Position numbers and translations under genes: made by a program. The notes beneath the pieces were generated by a model. The model did no database searches and had not been told where the DNA came from. It saw nothing but the letters and a program-made list of their open reading frames with translations. Shown piece after piece: positions 6,695 to 12,242 of a stretch of DNA of 12,242 nt. Origin of the DNA: Pontimonas sp. Its GTDB lineage: Bacteria; Actinomycetota; Actinomycetes; Actinomycetales; Microbacteriaceae. How positions within the stretch are numbered: the stretch's first letter is position 1; the number at the start of each line of letters is the position of its first letter. Where the stretch lies: NCBI GenBank assembly GCA_021741945.1, contig JAIOWV010000033.1:1-12242 (forward strand), given 5' to 3'.

Positions 6695-6719
6695 CTAGGC
6701 GCGAGAAAGGGAGGTCAGC

Positions 6720-8093
6720 GTGTCGATAGCTCAGCTAGGACTCGTCCCTGATTCACCCGCAGAGCGCACCTACGGGGGCGATCGCACACCCCCTCACGAT
6801 GTACTGGCAGAGCAGAGCACCCTCGGCGGAATGTTGCTCAGCAAAGATGCTGTTGCGGATGTCATCGAAGTCGTACGCGGCCGGGATTTCTACCTCCCTA
6901 AGCACGAAATCATCTTTGACGCGATCTTGAACCTGTACTCGCATGGCGAGCCAACTGATGTGATTACAGTGAGTGAGGAACTGACCAAGACCGGTTTGCT
7001 TTCCAGAGCCGGCGGCGTCGATTACCTGCACACGATTGTGTCTGTTGTTCCCACCGCTGCCAGTGCTGGCCACTACGCGAGCATCGTTGCTGACAAAGCG
7101 GTGTTGCGACGTCTCGTCGACGCGGGAACCCGGATTGCCAACATGGGTTACGCCAGTGAGGGCGAAGTTACTGATTTGGTTAACTCAGCACAGACGGAGA
7201 TCTATCAGGTTGCCGGCGGAGTCGAGGCTGAGGACTATGTTCAGCTCACTGAAGCCGTCACGGTCGCTGTTGATGAAATCGAGGCGGCTCGCGGCCAGGA
7301 CGGCCAGATGGTCGGTGTTCCCACTGGGTTCCAGGAACTTGACGCGCTGACTAATGGTCTTCACAAGGGTCAATTGGTTCTCATCGCCGCCCGACCTGCC
7401 CTGGGTAAGTCAACCCTGGCGCTTGACTTGGCTCGGTCGGCAGCGATTAAGAACAAGCTGCCGACGATTGTTTTCTCTCTCGAAATGGGTAAAGCCGAGA
7501 TTGCGATGCGGCTTCTTTCTGCGGAGACGTCGATTCCACTCCAAAAGATGCGCAAGGGCCAAATTGAGGCAAAGGACTGGACGACCATCGCCTCCACCCG
7601 CGGTCGGATCGAGTCGGCCCCCCTCTACATTGATGACAGCCCGAACATGACCTTGGTCGAGATCCGTGCCAAGTGTCGTCGCCTCAAGCAGCGCATTGGC
7701 CTTCAATTGATCGTGATCGACTATTTGCAGTTGATGACCTCGGGCAAGCGGGTTGAATCCCGCCAACAGGAAGTCAGTGAGTTCTCCCGCGCTTTGAAAC
7801 TGCTCGCCAAAGAGTTGCAGGTTCCGGTCGTGGCGCTCTCTCAGCTCAACCGTGGCCCTGAGCAGCGCGCAGACCGCAAGCCGCAATTGAGCGACCTGCG
7901 TGAATCTGGGTCACTTGAGCAAGACGCCGACCTCGTGATTTTGCTGCACCGTGAGAGCGCCTACGAGCGGGACAACCCTCGCGCTGGTGAGGCTGACTTG
8001 ATTGTGGCTAAGCACAGGAACGGTCCCACCGACACGGTCGTTGTCGGGTTCCAGGGCCACTACTCACGCTTCGCCGATATGCCAAAGCTCTAG
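6720..8093 (+). CDS. dnaB: Replicative DNA helicase DnaB
   Basis: This 457-residue hexameric helicase unwinds DNA at the replication fork. The N-terminal domain (about residues 25-125) includes EQSTLGGMLLSKDAVADV. The RecA-like ATPase domain begins near residue 195 with GVPTGFQELDALTNGL. Walker A is ARPALGKS (K230), Walker B is LIVIDYLQLM (D334), and VVALSQLNRGPEQR and LRESGSLEQDADLV are the later helicase motifs. Length is normal and no intein interrupts it, although actinobacterial dnaB genes often carry one. The start is GTG 6720, supported by AAAGGGAGGT a few bases upstream. It is transcribed separately from the ribosomal operon. Confidence 0.97.
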   Translation: MSIAQLGLVPDSPAERTYGGDRTPPHDVLAEQSTLGGMLLSKDAVADVIEVVRGRDFYLPKHEIIFDAILNLYSHGEPTDVITVSEELTKTGLLSRAGGVDYLHTIVSVVPTAASAGHYASIVADKAVLRRLVDAGTRIANMGYASEGEVTDLVNSAQTEIYQVAGGVEAEDYVQLTEAVTVAVDEIEAARGQDGQMVGVPTGFQELDALTNGLHKGQLVLIAARPALGKSTLALDLARSAAIKNKLPTIVFSLEMGKAEIAMRLLSAETSIPLQKMRKGQIEAKDWTTIASTRGRIESAPLYIDDSPNMTLVEIRAKCRRLKQRIGLQLIVIDYLQLMTSGKRVESRQQEVSEFSRALKLLAKELQVPVVALSQLNRGPEQRADRKPQLSDLRESGSLEQDADLVILLHRESAYERDNPRAGEADLIVAKHRNGPTDTVVVGFQGHYSRFADMPKL

Positions 8094-8097
8094 TGAC

Positions 8098-8124
8098 TTG
8101 GCAGGCGAAAACCGCCATTACGCT
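8098..8124 (+). promoter_or_regulatory. Candidate leaderless promoter for the membrane-protein pair
   Basis: TTGGCA (8098-8103), a 15-bp spacer and TACGCT (8119-8124) lie directly after the dnaB stop. The -10 ends six bases before GTG 8131, so transcription would start on or near the start codon. The spacer is shorter than the usual 16-18 bp. No terminator separates dnaB from these genes, so read-through is also possible. Confidence 0.4.
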
Positions 8125-8130
8125 GGAGTG

Positions 8131-8712
8131 GTGTCGGATCGTGTGCGGGGCCAAGGAACATCCTGGGTAGTGGGCTACTACGTTGTGTCATTCGTACGAT
8201 CGATCACCCTTCTTGCCGTTGGCCTCGCGATTGCCTTTACCGCTGGTCACACCGCCCAGTTTGGACTAATCGCTTTTGGTGTGATGGCTCTGGTATCGAG
8301 CGTGACTCTGGGAGTTTTGGCTGTGGGGCTGGATTCTTCGACACGGGCACGTGGCCTGCACATTTGGCAGTCGCTCGTTTCTCTCGTTGTCGGCGCGTTG
8401 GCTGTCGGGTTATCAACCACCGGCACGCTCTTTCTTCTGTGGGCAATTGTGTTGTGGTCTCTGTTGGTGGGGGTTGCCGAAGCCTTCTCTGGCTGGCGGC
8501 TTCCGGCCGGGAGCGCACTCCGGCAGGACTGGATTGCGCAGGGTGCAATGACAGTCCTGCTTGCTCTCGTAGTTCTCAGCCAATCAGCAGATAGTGTTGC
8601 CGTTGTTGGATTTGTGGGCGCGTGGGCAGTGATCATGGGCGTCTACCTAGCAATCGCTGGCTTTAGCGCCAGATGGGCCCAAAAGGACGCGCTGCGAAAG
8701 GGACACCAGTAA
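8131..8712 (+). CDS. Six-helix membrane protein, HdeD/DUF308-like
   Basis: This integral membrane protein of about 193 residues has a short hydrophilic N-terminus (MSDRVRGQG) and six predicted helices near residues 15-37, 42-62, 72-92, 95-116, 132-149 and 156-178. The C-terminal tail ends KDALRKGHQ. The even spacing of six short helices in three pairs resembles the HdeD/DUF308 family, whose function is poorly defined. This match is by appearance only. GTG codons at 8128, 8131 and 8143 are all possible starts. 8131 was chosen because it sits at the expected first base after a TACGCT -10 box. The frame extends back into dnaB to 8002, but that part is out-of-frame dnaB sequence. Its stop overlaps the next start as TAATG. 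Confidence 0.7.
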   Translation: MSDRVRGQGTSWVVGYYVVSFVRSITLLAVGLAIAFTAGHTAQFGLIAFGVMALVSSVTLGVLAVGLDSSTRARGLHIWQSLVSLVVGALAVGLSTTGTLFLLWAIVLWSLLVGVAEAFSGWRLPAGSALRQDWIAQGAMTVLLALVVLSQSADSVAVVGFVGAWAVIMGVYLAIAGFSARWAQKDALRKGHQ

Positions 8713-8954
8713 TGAATCAGCCGAGTAGGCGAGACCGATTACGCCCAGCGGAGTATGTAATGCTCTCCGGATTTATGGCGCTCTTTGGCGGGCTCATCGT
8801 GTTGATGGTCACTCGCGACCCTCTGATTGCGATTGTTCTAGCCGGACTTATTTTTGTCATCGTGATTATCGGCATTGCGATGTTGGTGCTGGCTGTAAGC
8901 CCCAATTCAACGCCTGAGGGTCAACGAGAAACACCGGGAACTGGGAACGACTAA
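8712..8954 (+). CDS. Small two-helix membrane protein, unknown function
   Basis: This 80-residue protein starts at ATG 8712, sharing one base with the TAA of the preceding gene, with AAAGGGA upstream. It has a basic N-terminus (MNQPSRRDRLRPAEY) and two adjacent hydrophobic helices, about residues 16-34 and 38-61 (IAIVLAGLIFVIVIIGIAMLVLAV). A hydrophilic, Pro/Gly-rich tail ends GTGND. Coupling to the six-helix protein suggests the two act together. I do not recognise a family. Its stop overlaps the purB stop by four bases, tail to tail. Confidence 0.75.
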   Translation: MNQPSRRDRLRPAEYVMLSGFMALFGGLIVLMVTRDPLIAIVLAGLIFVIVIIGIAMLVLAVSPNSTPEGQRETPGTGND

Positions 8955-10339
8955 ACGTCGTCCAGGTAGTCCACGAGCGCAGATGCAAGGCCCGTGTAGA
9001 GCTCGGGTGCCAGAGAGGCTAGAGCGCTTTTTGCGTGGTCAGACACATCGAGGCCTTCAATGAACTTCCGCAAATCTGCTTCCGAGATCTTCTGACCGCG
9101 GGTGAGGTCTTTGACCACTGCATAGGGGTCCTTCAGCTGGGATGAACCGCGGACAATCTCTGCCCGGATTACCGTCTGGACGGCCTCGGCGAGCACTTCC
9201 CAGTTGGCTGCTAAATCCGCCGCGAGCGCTTCGGTATTCAGGTCAATATCACCAAGACCTCTGTGGATATTGGTCAGCGCGAGTAGCGAGTGGCCAATTG
9301 CGACACCAATGTTTCTCTGGGTCGTCGAATCGGTGAGATCTCTCTGCAAGCGCGAGGTAACGAGAGTCGTCGCCAGGCTATCGAGCAGCGCGCTCGAGAT
9401 TTCGAAGTTGGCTTCCGCATTCTCGAATCGAATTGGATTGATTTTGTGGGGCATGGTGGACGAACCTGTGGCTCCAGGTTCTGGAATCTGGCGCAGATAA
9501 CCGAGCGAAATGTAAGTCCACATGTCGGTCGCGAGGTTATGGAGAATCTTGTTGCCGTGACTGATTGACCCCAACACTTGGGCGAGAGCGTCGTGGGATT
9601 CGATCTGTGTCGTCAGCGGGTTCCAGGTGAGGCCCAAGTCTTCAACAAACTTCTTGCTGACAACCGGCCAGTTCACTGAGGGCTCAGCTACCACGTGGGC
9701 AGAAAATGTTCCTGTGGCGCCGCTGAACTTCGCCAAATAGCGCTGACTCGATACCCGCTCGATGATGGATGAGAGCCTGTGGGCAAAGACAGCGAGCTCT
9801 TTGCCCATCGTGGTGGGGGTTGCCGGCTGGCCGTGGGTCCTCGCCAGCATTGGCTGGTCCCTCCAGGACAGCGCGAGAGTGCGAAGTGATTCGTGAACCC
9901 GAACCAGAGCAGGAAGCCAGACCGATGCGATTCCATCGCGCACGACCAGAGCGTAAGAGACGTTATTGATGTCTTCGCTGGTGCAACCAAAGTGAACAAG
10001 TTCATGAAGGCTCTCTAAACCTTCGGAACTGAGAACATCGCGCACGAAGTACTCGACGGCCTTAACGTCGTGCTTGGTCTTGGCTTCGTACGCCGCAATC
10101 GCGTCGACATCAGACTCGGAGAACCGAGTCACAACGTCCCGCAATTTTGCGATGGTCGCCTCTGGGAGCGGGGTAGTGCCAGCAACTCCCTCGGCACACA
10201 GGCGGATGAGCCATTCGATTTCTACGCGTACGCGTGCTCGGTTAAGTGCGGCCTCCGAGAAGAATTCAGCCAGCGGTGCGGTGGCTTCTCGGTAGCGCCC
10301 ATCGAGCGGGCTCAATGGCTGGTGGCCCAACTGTGACAT
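8951..10339 (-). CDS. purB: Adenylosuccinate lyase
   Basis: This 462-residue lyase splits SAICAR in IMP synthesis and adenylosuccinate in AMP synthesis, releasing fumarate. The N-terminus LSPLDGRYREAT and the length match the E. coli-type enzyme (456 residues) rather than the form typified by B. subtilis. Catalytic His is in RTHGQPATPTTMGKE (H169). The mobile signature loop GSSTMPHKINP covers residues 292-302, with S294 as the likely catalytic serine. The ATG at 10339 is supported by AGGAAGG six bases upstream. The frame stays open to 10711, but that extension overlaps a gene on the other strand and lacks family resemblance. The stop codon overlaps the convergent membrane-protein gene. Confidence 0.96.
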   Translation of the reverse strand: MSQLGHQPLSPLDGRYREATAPLAEFFSEAALNRARVRVEIEWLIRLCAEGVAGTTPLPEATIAKLRDVVTRFSESDVDAIAAYEAKTKHDVKAVEYFVRDVLSSEGLESLHELVHFGCTSEDINNVSYALVVRDGIASVWLPALVRVHESLRTLALSWRDQPMLARTHGQPATPTTMGKELAVFAHRLSSIIERVSSQRYLAKFSGATGTFSAHVVAEPSVNWPVVSKKFVEDLGLTWNPLTTQIESHDALAQVLGSISHGNKILHNLATDMWTYISLGYLRQIPEPGATGSSTMPHKINPIRFENAEANFEISSALLDSLATTLVTSRLQRDLTDSTTQRNIGVAIGHSLLALTNIHRGLGDIDLNTEALAADLAANWEVLAEAVQTVIRAEIVRGSSQLKDPYAVVKDLTRGQKISEADLRKFIEGLDVSDHAKSALASLAPELYTGLASALVDYLDDV

Positions 10340-10371
10340 GGTCACCTTCCTCACGCGGGAGTATCCATCCC

Positions 10372-10377
10372 TATTCT
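10372..10377 (+). promoter_or_regulatory. Weak candidate -10 box for the WXG-like/hydrolase cluster
   Basis: TATTCT fits the TANNNT pattern and would start transcription near 10384, about 50 bases before the small leader ORF. No -35 at normal spacing is evident (TTCCTC lies 19 bp upstream), so this is only a suggestion. The 97-base gap between the purB start and the leader ORF must hold promoters for both directions. Confidence 0.2.
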
Positions 10378-10436
10378 TCCCTACTTCTTGCCTGTCCACG
10401 AGGAGCTCGCGCCTCCAATGTTCCGGGAGGTTGGCT

Positions 10437-10511
10437 GTGGGAAGCAACGGATCACAGGAGGTGGGACACACTGGCGCGGTTTCCATCGTCGCCGGTCGGG
10501 GGTCAAGGTGA
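10437..10511 (+). CDS. Possible 24-codon leader ORF coupled to the WXG-like gene
   Basis: GTG 10437 follows GGGAGG (10425-10430) at an ideal six-base spacing. The 24-codon frame (beginning MGSNGSQEVGHTG) ends in TGA 10509-10511. That TGA overlaps the GTG of the next gene as GTGA, exactly as the next gene overlaps the hydrolase. The following gene has only a poor ribosome-binding site of its own, so coupling through this ORF would make sense. The peptide has no recognisable features. The same frame is open back to an ATG at 10338, but that upstream part looks non-coding. It could still be chance. Confidence 0.35.
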   Translation: MGSNGSQEVGHTGAVSIVAGRGSR

Positions 10512-10732
10512 GTTCCGCAAGCAGACAAGTGGCCGCTGACCAGGCGGACCAACTTCGACGGATTGCTGGCTTTCTTGAGGCAGCAGCGGTCCCCGGCAAC
10601 TGGGGCGGCCCTGCCCAGCGCGAATGCGCGCGCCATATTGACGGATTGGAGTCTGACCTGCGAGATGTGGCCAGAGCGCTGGGCGGCGCTGCCTGGTACG
10701 CAGGAAATCACTCTGTTATGGCAAGGCTGTGA
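10508..10732 (+). CDS. Small WXG100-like helical-hairpin protein
   Basis: This 74-residue protein starts at GTG 10508. Two amphipathic helices are predicted, about residues 4-27 and 35-62, joined by a turn VPGNWGGPAQ holding W32-G33-G34. The pattern W-x-G-P-A followed by a long helix with regularly spaced Leu/Ala (HIDGLESDLRDVARALGG) is typical of WXG100/ESX proteins. It is shorter than the usual ~100 residues, and a C-terminal YxxxD/E export motif is not present (the tail reads WYAGNHSVMARL). Its TGA overlaps the hydrolase GTG, so the products are probably made in step and may form a complex. The family call is from sequence pattern only and is not certain. Confidence 0.65.
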   Translation: MSSASRQVAADQADQLRRIAGFLEAAAVPGNWGGPAQRECARHIDGLESDLRDVARALGGAAWYAGNHSVMARL

Positions 10733-11856
10733 GCAATGAGTCGCTCTGGATCACGGGCCCTTATGGCGTTTTTGTTGCTGAGGAGCATGTGTTGGCGCTT
10801 GCCGATGTATTGGCCAAGGTTGCGCGAGATTGCGCGGGGGTGGCGGGTGTGCTCGATGCGCTGCCTGCTCCCAGTGAAGACCCGTGGGCGTCGGTGGATT
10901 CGGCAGTTATTGCCAGGCACGCGCGACGGGTCGAGGATTTGGGCAGGGAAGCCACGCGGCTGGCCCAGGCCCTCTGGTCCTATGCGAGGGCGAGCGCGGA
11001 TCAAGAGCGGGCTCGCGTTGCAACATTTGTCGCGCCCAGGGAGCGACTCTTTGCCGCTGCGATTTCAGGGATGAGCGGGAACCACCCGAGTGCGGAGTGG
11101 ACCACGTGGGGCCTGCCGGTCGCGGCAGGCATGATTCTTGGTGCGACTGTGTCGACGGGGGAGATTAGGGTCCATCCGGGGGCAATCGGACCGGCGACCC
11201 GAGTCGTTCAAGCGTCTGGTGTCGCGGAGAGGATTCGGCGTATTCCGCCCTCCCACACCCCGATTCGAATTGAGCGTTATTCCGAGGAGGGCGGGCTGGT
11301 CACTACCGAGGTGTTTATTGCCGGGACCAGCGACTGGGGTGTTGGCCACACGTCGAATCCCTTTGACTTGGAGAGCAACATGGCCTTGGTGGCCGGGCTT
11401 GGATCTGCGTCGCTGGTTGCGGTCGAAATGGCCATGAAGCGCTCCGGTGTGCGCGAGGGCGACCGGGTTACCTTCGTTGGGCATTCTCAGGGTGGGGTGA
11501 TCGCTGCGCGCCTTGCAGAGTCTGGGCGCTATACGACCAGCGGCCTGATCACTGTCGGAGCGCCGCTTGGCGGAACGCCGGTTCACGGCGACTATCCCGC
11601 GGTGTCGATTTCTCACAGCGACGACGTTGTGCCTCCACTTGGCGGGCGAATGGAGCCAACCCGCGCGTTTGCCGTGTCACGCCACAGCGGCGCTGACTTG
11701 GGGGATGTCGCGGATGCCCATTCATTGGATCGCTATGCGGCGACCGCCACTGAACTTGACCGTTCGCCGGCACGCTCGCAACTGCCGGGGTTTAGAGGCG
11801 GTGAGGCAACCGCCCGGCCGAGTTACTTCCGGGCGACCCGGGACTTTGATTCCTAG
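10729..11856 (+). CDS. Alpha/beta-hydrolase with N-terminal helical-hairpin domain
   Basis: This 375-residue protein starts at GTG 10729 and overlaps the previous stop by four bases. Residues 1 to about 110 form a predicted helical hairpin (helices about 15-45 and 54-95, with W53 at the turn), resembling a WXG/PPE-type partner for the small protein upstream. After a Gly/Ala hydrophobic stretch (LPVAAGMILGATVSTG) comes a serine-hydrolase domain. The strand VFIAGTSDWGVGHTSNPFDLESN lies ahead of the nucleophile elbow VTFVGHSQGG (S253). The likely acid is D298 or D299 in SHSDDVVPP, and the likely His is H331 in DAHSLDRY. The substrate is unknown. Lipase/esterase or thioesterase activity is possible. 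There is no signal peptide. The domain order recalls PE-PPE hydrolases of mycobacteria. Its TAG lies in a CTAG shared with the convergent gene. Confidence 0.82.
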   Translation: MSNESLWITGPYGVFVAEEHVLALADVLAKVARDCAGVAGVLDALPAPSEDPWASVDSAVIARHARRVEDLGREATRLAQALWSYARASADQERARVATFVAPRERLFAAAISGMSGNHPSAEWTTWGLPVAAGMILGATVSTGEIRVHPGAIGPATRVVQASGVAERIRRIPPSHTPIRIERYSEEGGLVTTEVFIAGTSDWGVGHTSNPFDLESNMALVAGLGSASLVAVEMAMKRSGVREGDRVTFVGHSQGGVIAARLAESGRYTTSGLITVGAPLGGTPVHGDYPAVSISHSDDVVPPLGGRMEPTRAFAVSRHSGADLGDVADAHSLDRYAATATELDRSPARSQLPGFRGGEATARPSYFRATRDFDS

Positions 11857-12242
11857 CGGGATTTCTTGGTGAGGGGACGCAACAGCATCCCGATAATCCA
11901 CGCCGAGAGGCTGAGCACCAGTGCGCCGATGATTCCCCAGTAGTAGTCCTGGACAAACAAACCAAAGGTGAGCCACGTGGACACCACATTGACCAGCAGC
12001 AGGAGCAAACCGTTCACGACGAGCGCGATGAGCCCGAGAGTGAGGACATAGAGGGGGAAGGCGACAATGCGAATGGCGTTGCCGATGATGCCGTTGATGA
12101 GCCCAAAGATCAGGGCAATAAACAGATAGCTGAGGACCAGTTCGAGGCTCGGTCCTCCCACGACGACGGGATCGCCTTCTGCATAGGGAACCATTGTGAG
12201 GCCTGGAACAATCCAGACGGCAATGGCCAAAGCGATGGCGTT
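11853..12242 (-). CDS. Phage_holin_4_2 (YvlD-like) membrane protein, 5' end cut by window edge
   Basis: The visible 129 codons encode a four-helix membrane protein: NAIALAIAVWIVPGL, a second helix in LELVLSYLFIALIFGLINGIIG, a third in FPLYVLTLGLIALVVNGLLLLLVN, and a fourth in WGIIGALVLSLSAWIIGMLL. A basic end follows (RPLTKKSR). The N-A-x-A-L start, VPG turn and LING/N motifs are typical of the family called phage holin 4 superfamily (PF04020, YvlD), which is mostly chromosomal and of unknown function. A TTG at 12230 could be read as a start, but the residues before it fit the family, so the true start probably lies beyond the edge. It converges on the hydrolase gene. Confidence 0.88.
   Translation of the reverse strand, partial: NAIALAIAVWIVPGLTMVPYAEGDPVVVGGPSLELVLSYLFIALIFGLINGIIGNAIRIVAFPLYVLTLGLIALVVNGLLLLLVNVVSTWLTFGLFVQDYYWGIIGALVLSLSAWIIGMLLRPLTKKSR

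Larger units (their letters stand above)
6296..6719. other. 424-bp intergenic region between rplI and dnaB, no gene seen
   Basis: No credible coding frame was found on either strand. From left to right it holds the rplI terminator (6312-6350), an AT-rich tract with the inverted repeat TTTTTG-T-CAAAAA (6458-6470), and two DnaA-box-like sites (6503-6511, 6547-6555). Further on are a candidate dnaB promoter (6563-6591), a short GGGCCC-AGTA-GGGCCC hairpin (6612-6627), a second hairpin (6676-6694) and the dnaB Shine-Dalgarno sequence. It is by far the longest non-coding stretch in the window and is much more AT-rich in its middle than the genes around it. Confidence 0.7.

Noticed and set aside
6720..8093. 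Intein within dnaB
   Set aside because: The helicase motifs run continuously at normal spacing and the protein has normal length.
8002..8130. Upstream extension of the six-helix membrane protein into dnaB
   Set aside because: The sequence there is out-of-frame dnaB. A start at 8131 fits the -10 box and the membrane topology.
10338..10436. Extension of the 24-codon leader ORF to an ATG at 10338 (57 codons in all)
   Set aside because: The ATG has no ribosome-binding site, shares a CATG with the purB start, and the added residues look non-coding (Ser/Arg/Cys-rich).
10455..10462. Strong AGGAGGTG match to the Shine-Dalgarno sequence
   Set aside because: No ATG, GTG or TTG start lies at suitable spacing in a meaningful frame, so it was not called as a start signal.
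10340..10711. Long N-terminal extension of purB
   Set aside because: PurB begins at the LSPLDGRY region with a good ribosome-binding site at 10339. The extension overlaps the WXG-like gene and has unusual composition.
11853..12242. Prophage remnant, suggested by the holin-like family name
   Set aside because: This family is widespread on bacterial chromosomes and no other phage gene is present.
1..12242. CRISPR array, insertion sequence, tRNA or rRNA genes
   Set aside because: No repeat-spacer pattern, transposase, terminal inverted repeats or RNA-gene signatures were seen on either strand.

Overview
The window looks like chromosomal core DNA of a Gram-positive, fairly GC-rich actinobacterium, most likely in or near the family Microbacteriaceae. 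Four things suggest this: the gene order murJ / DUF6049 / pcnA / rpsF-ssb-rpsR-rplI / dnaB, frequent GTG starts, TAGACT-type -10 boxes next to leaderless or nearly leaderless starts, and protein sequences of actinobacterial type. The family assignment is inference from sequence features. No insertion sequence, prophage, CRISPR array, tRNA or rRNA gene was seen.

Layout. Positions 1-3042 (minus strand) hold an envelope operon: a large exported, C-terminally anchored DUF6049 protein (Rv3909-like) followed by the lipid II flippase gene murJ. The two overlap as TAATG, and murJ runs off the left edge. A compact divergent control region (about 3043-3099) built around a perfect 22-bp palindrome separates this operon from pcnA (CCA-adding enzyme, plus strand). 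Next comes the ribosomal/replication operon rpsF-ssb-rpsR-rplI (4648-6295). Its leader carries a convincing S6:S18 autoregulatory RNA motif and the operon ends in a strong intrinsic terminator. A 424-bp intergenic region with DnaA-box-like sites leads into dnaB (replicative helicase, no intein). Two small membrane-protein genes follow (8131-8954), translationally coupled to each other, and they converge on purB (minus strand, 8951-10339).

The right end (10437-11856) is the least ordinary part. It holds a possible 24-codon leader ORF, a 74-residue WXG100-like helical-hairpin protein, and a 375-residue protein that joins a second helical hairpin to a serine alpha/beta-hydrolase domain. The three reading frames are chained by two identical 4-base GTGA overlaps. 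This resembles the helical-hairpin plus hydrolase layout of type VII secretion-associated proteins, but no secretion machinery is visible here. The window closes with a partial minus-strand gene for a small four-helix membrane protein of the Phage_holin_4_2/YvlD family.

Two convergent gene pairs (membrane protein/purB and hydrolase/holin-like) share their stop codons in 4-bp overlaps, so neither pair has room for a conventional terminator between its genes.
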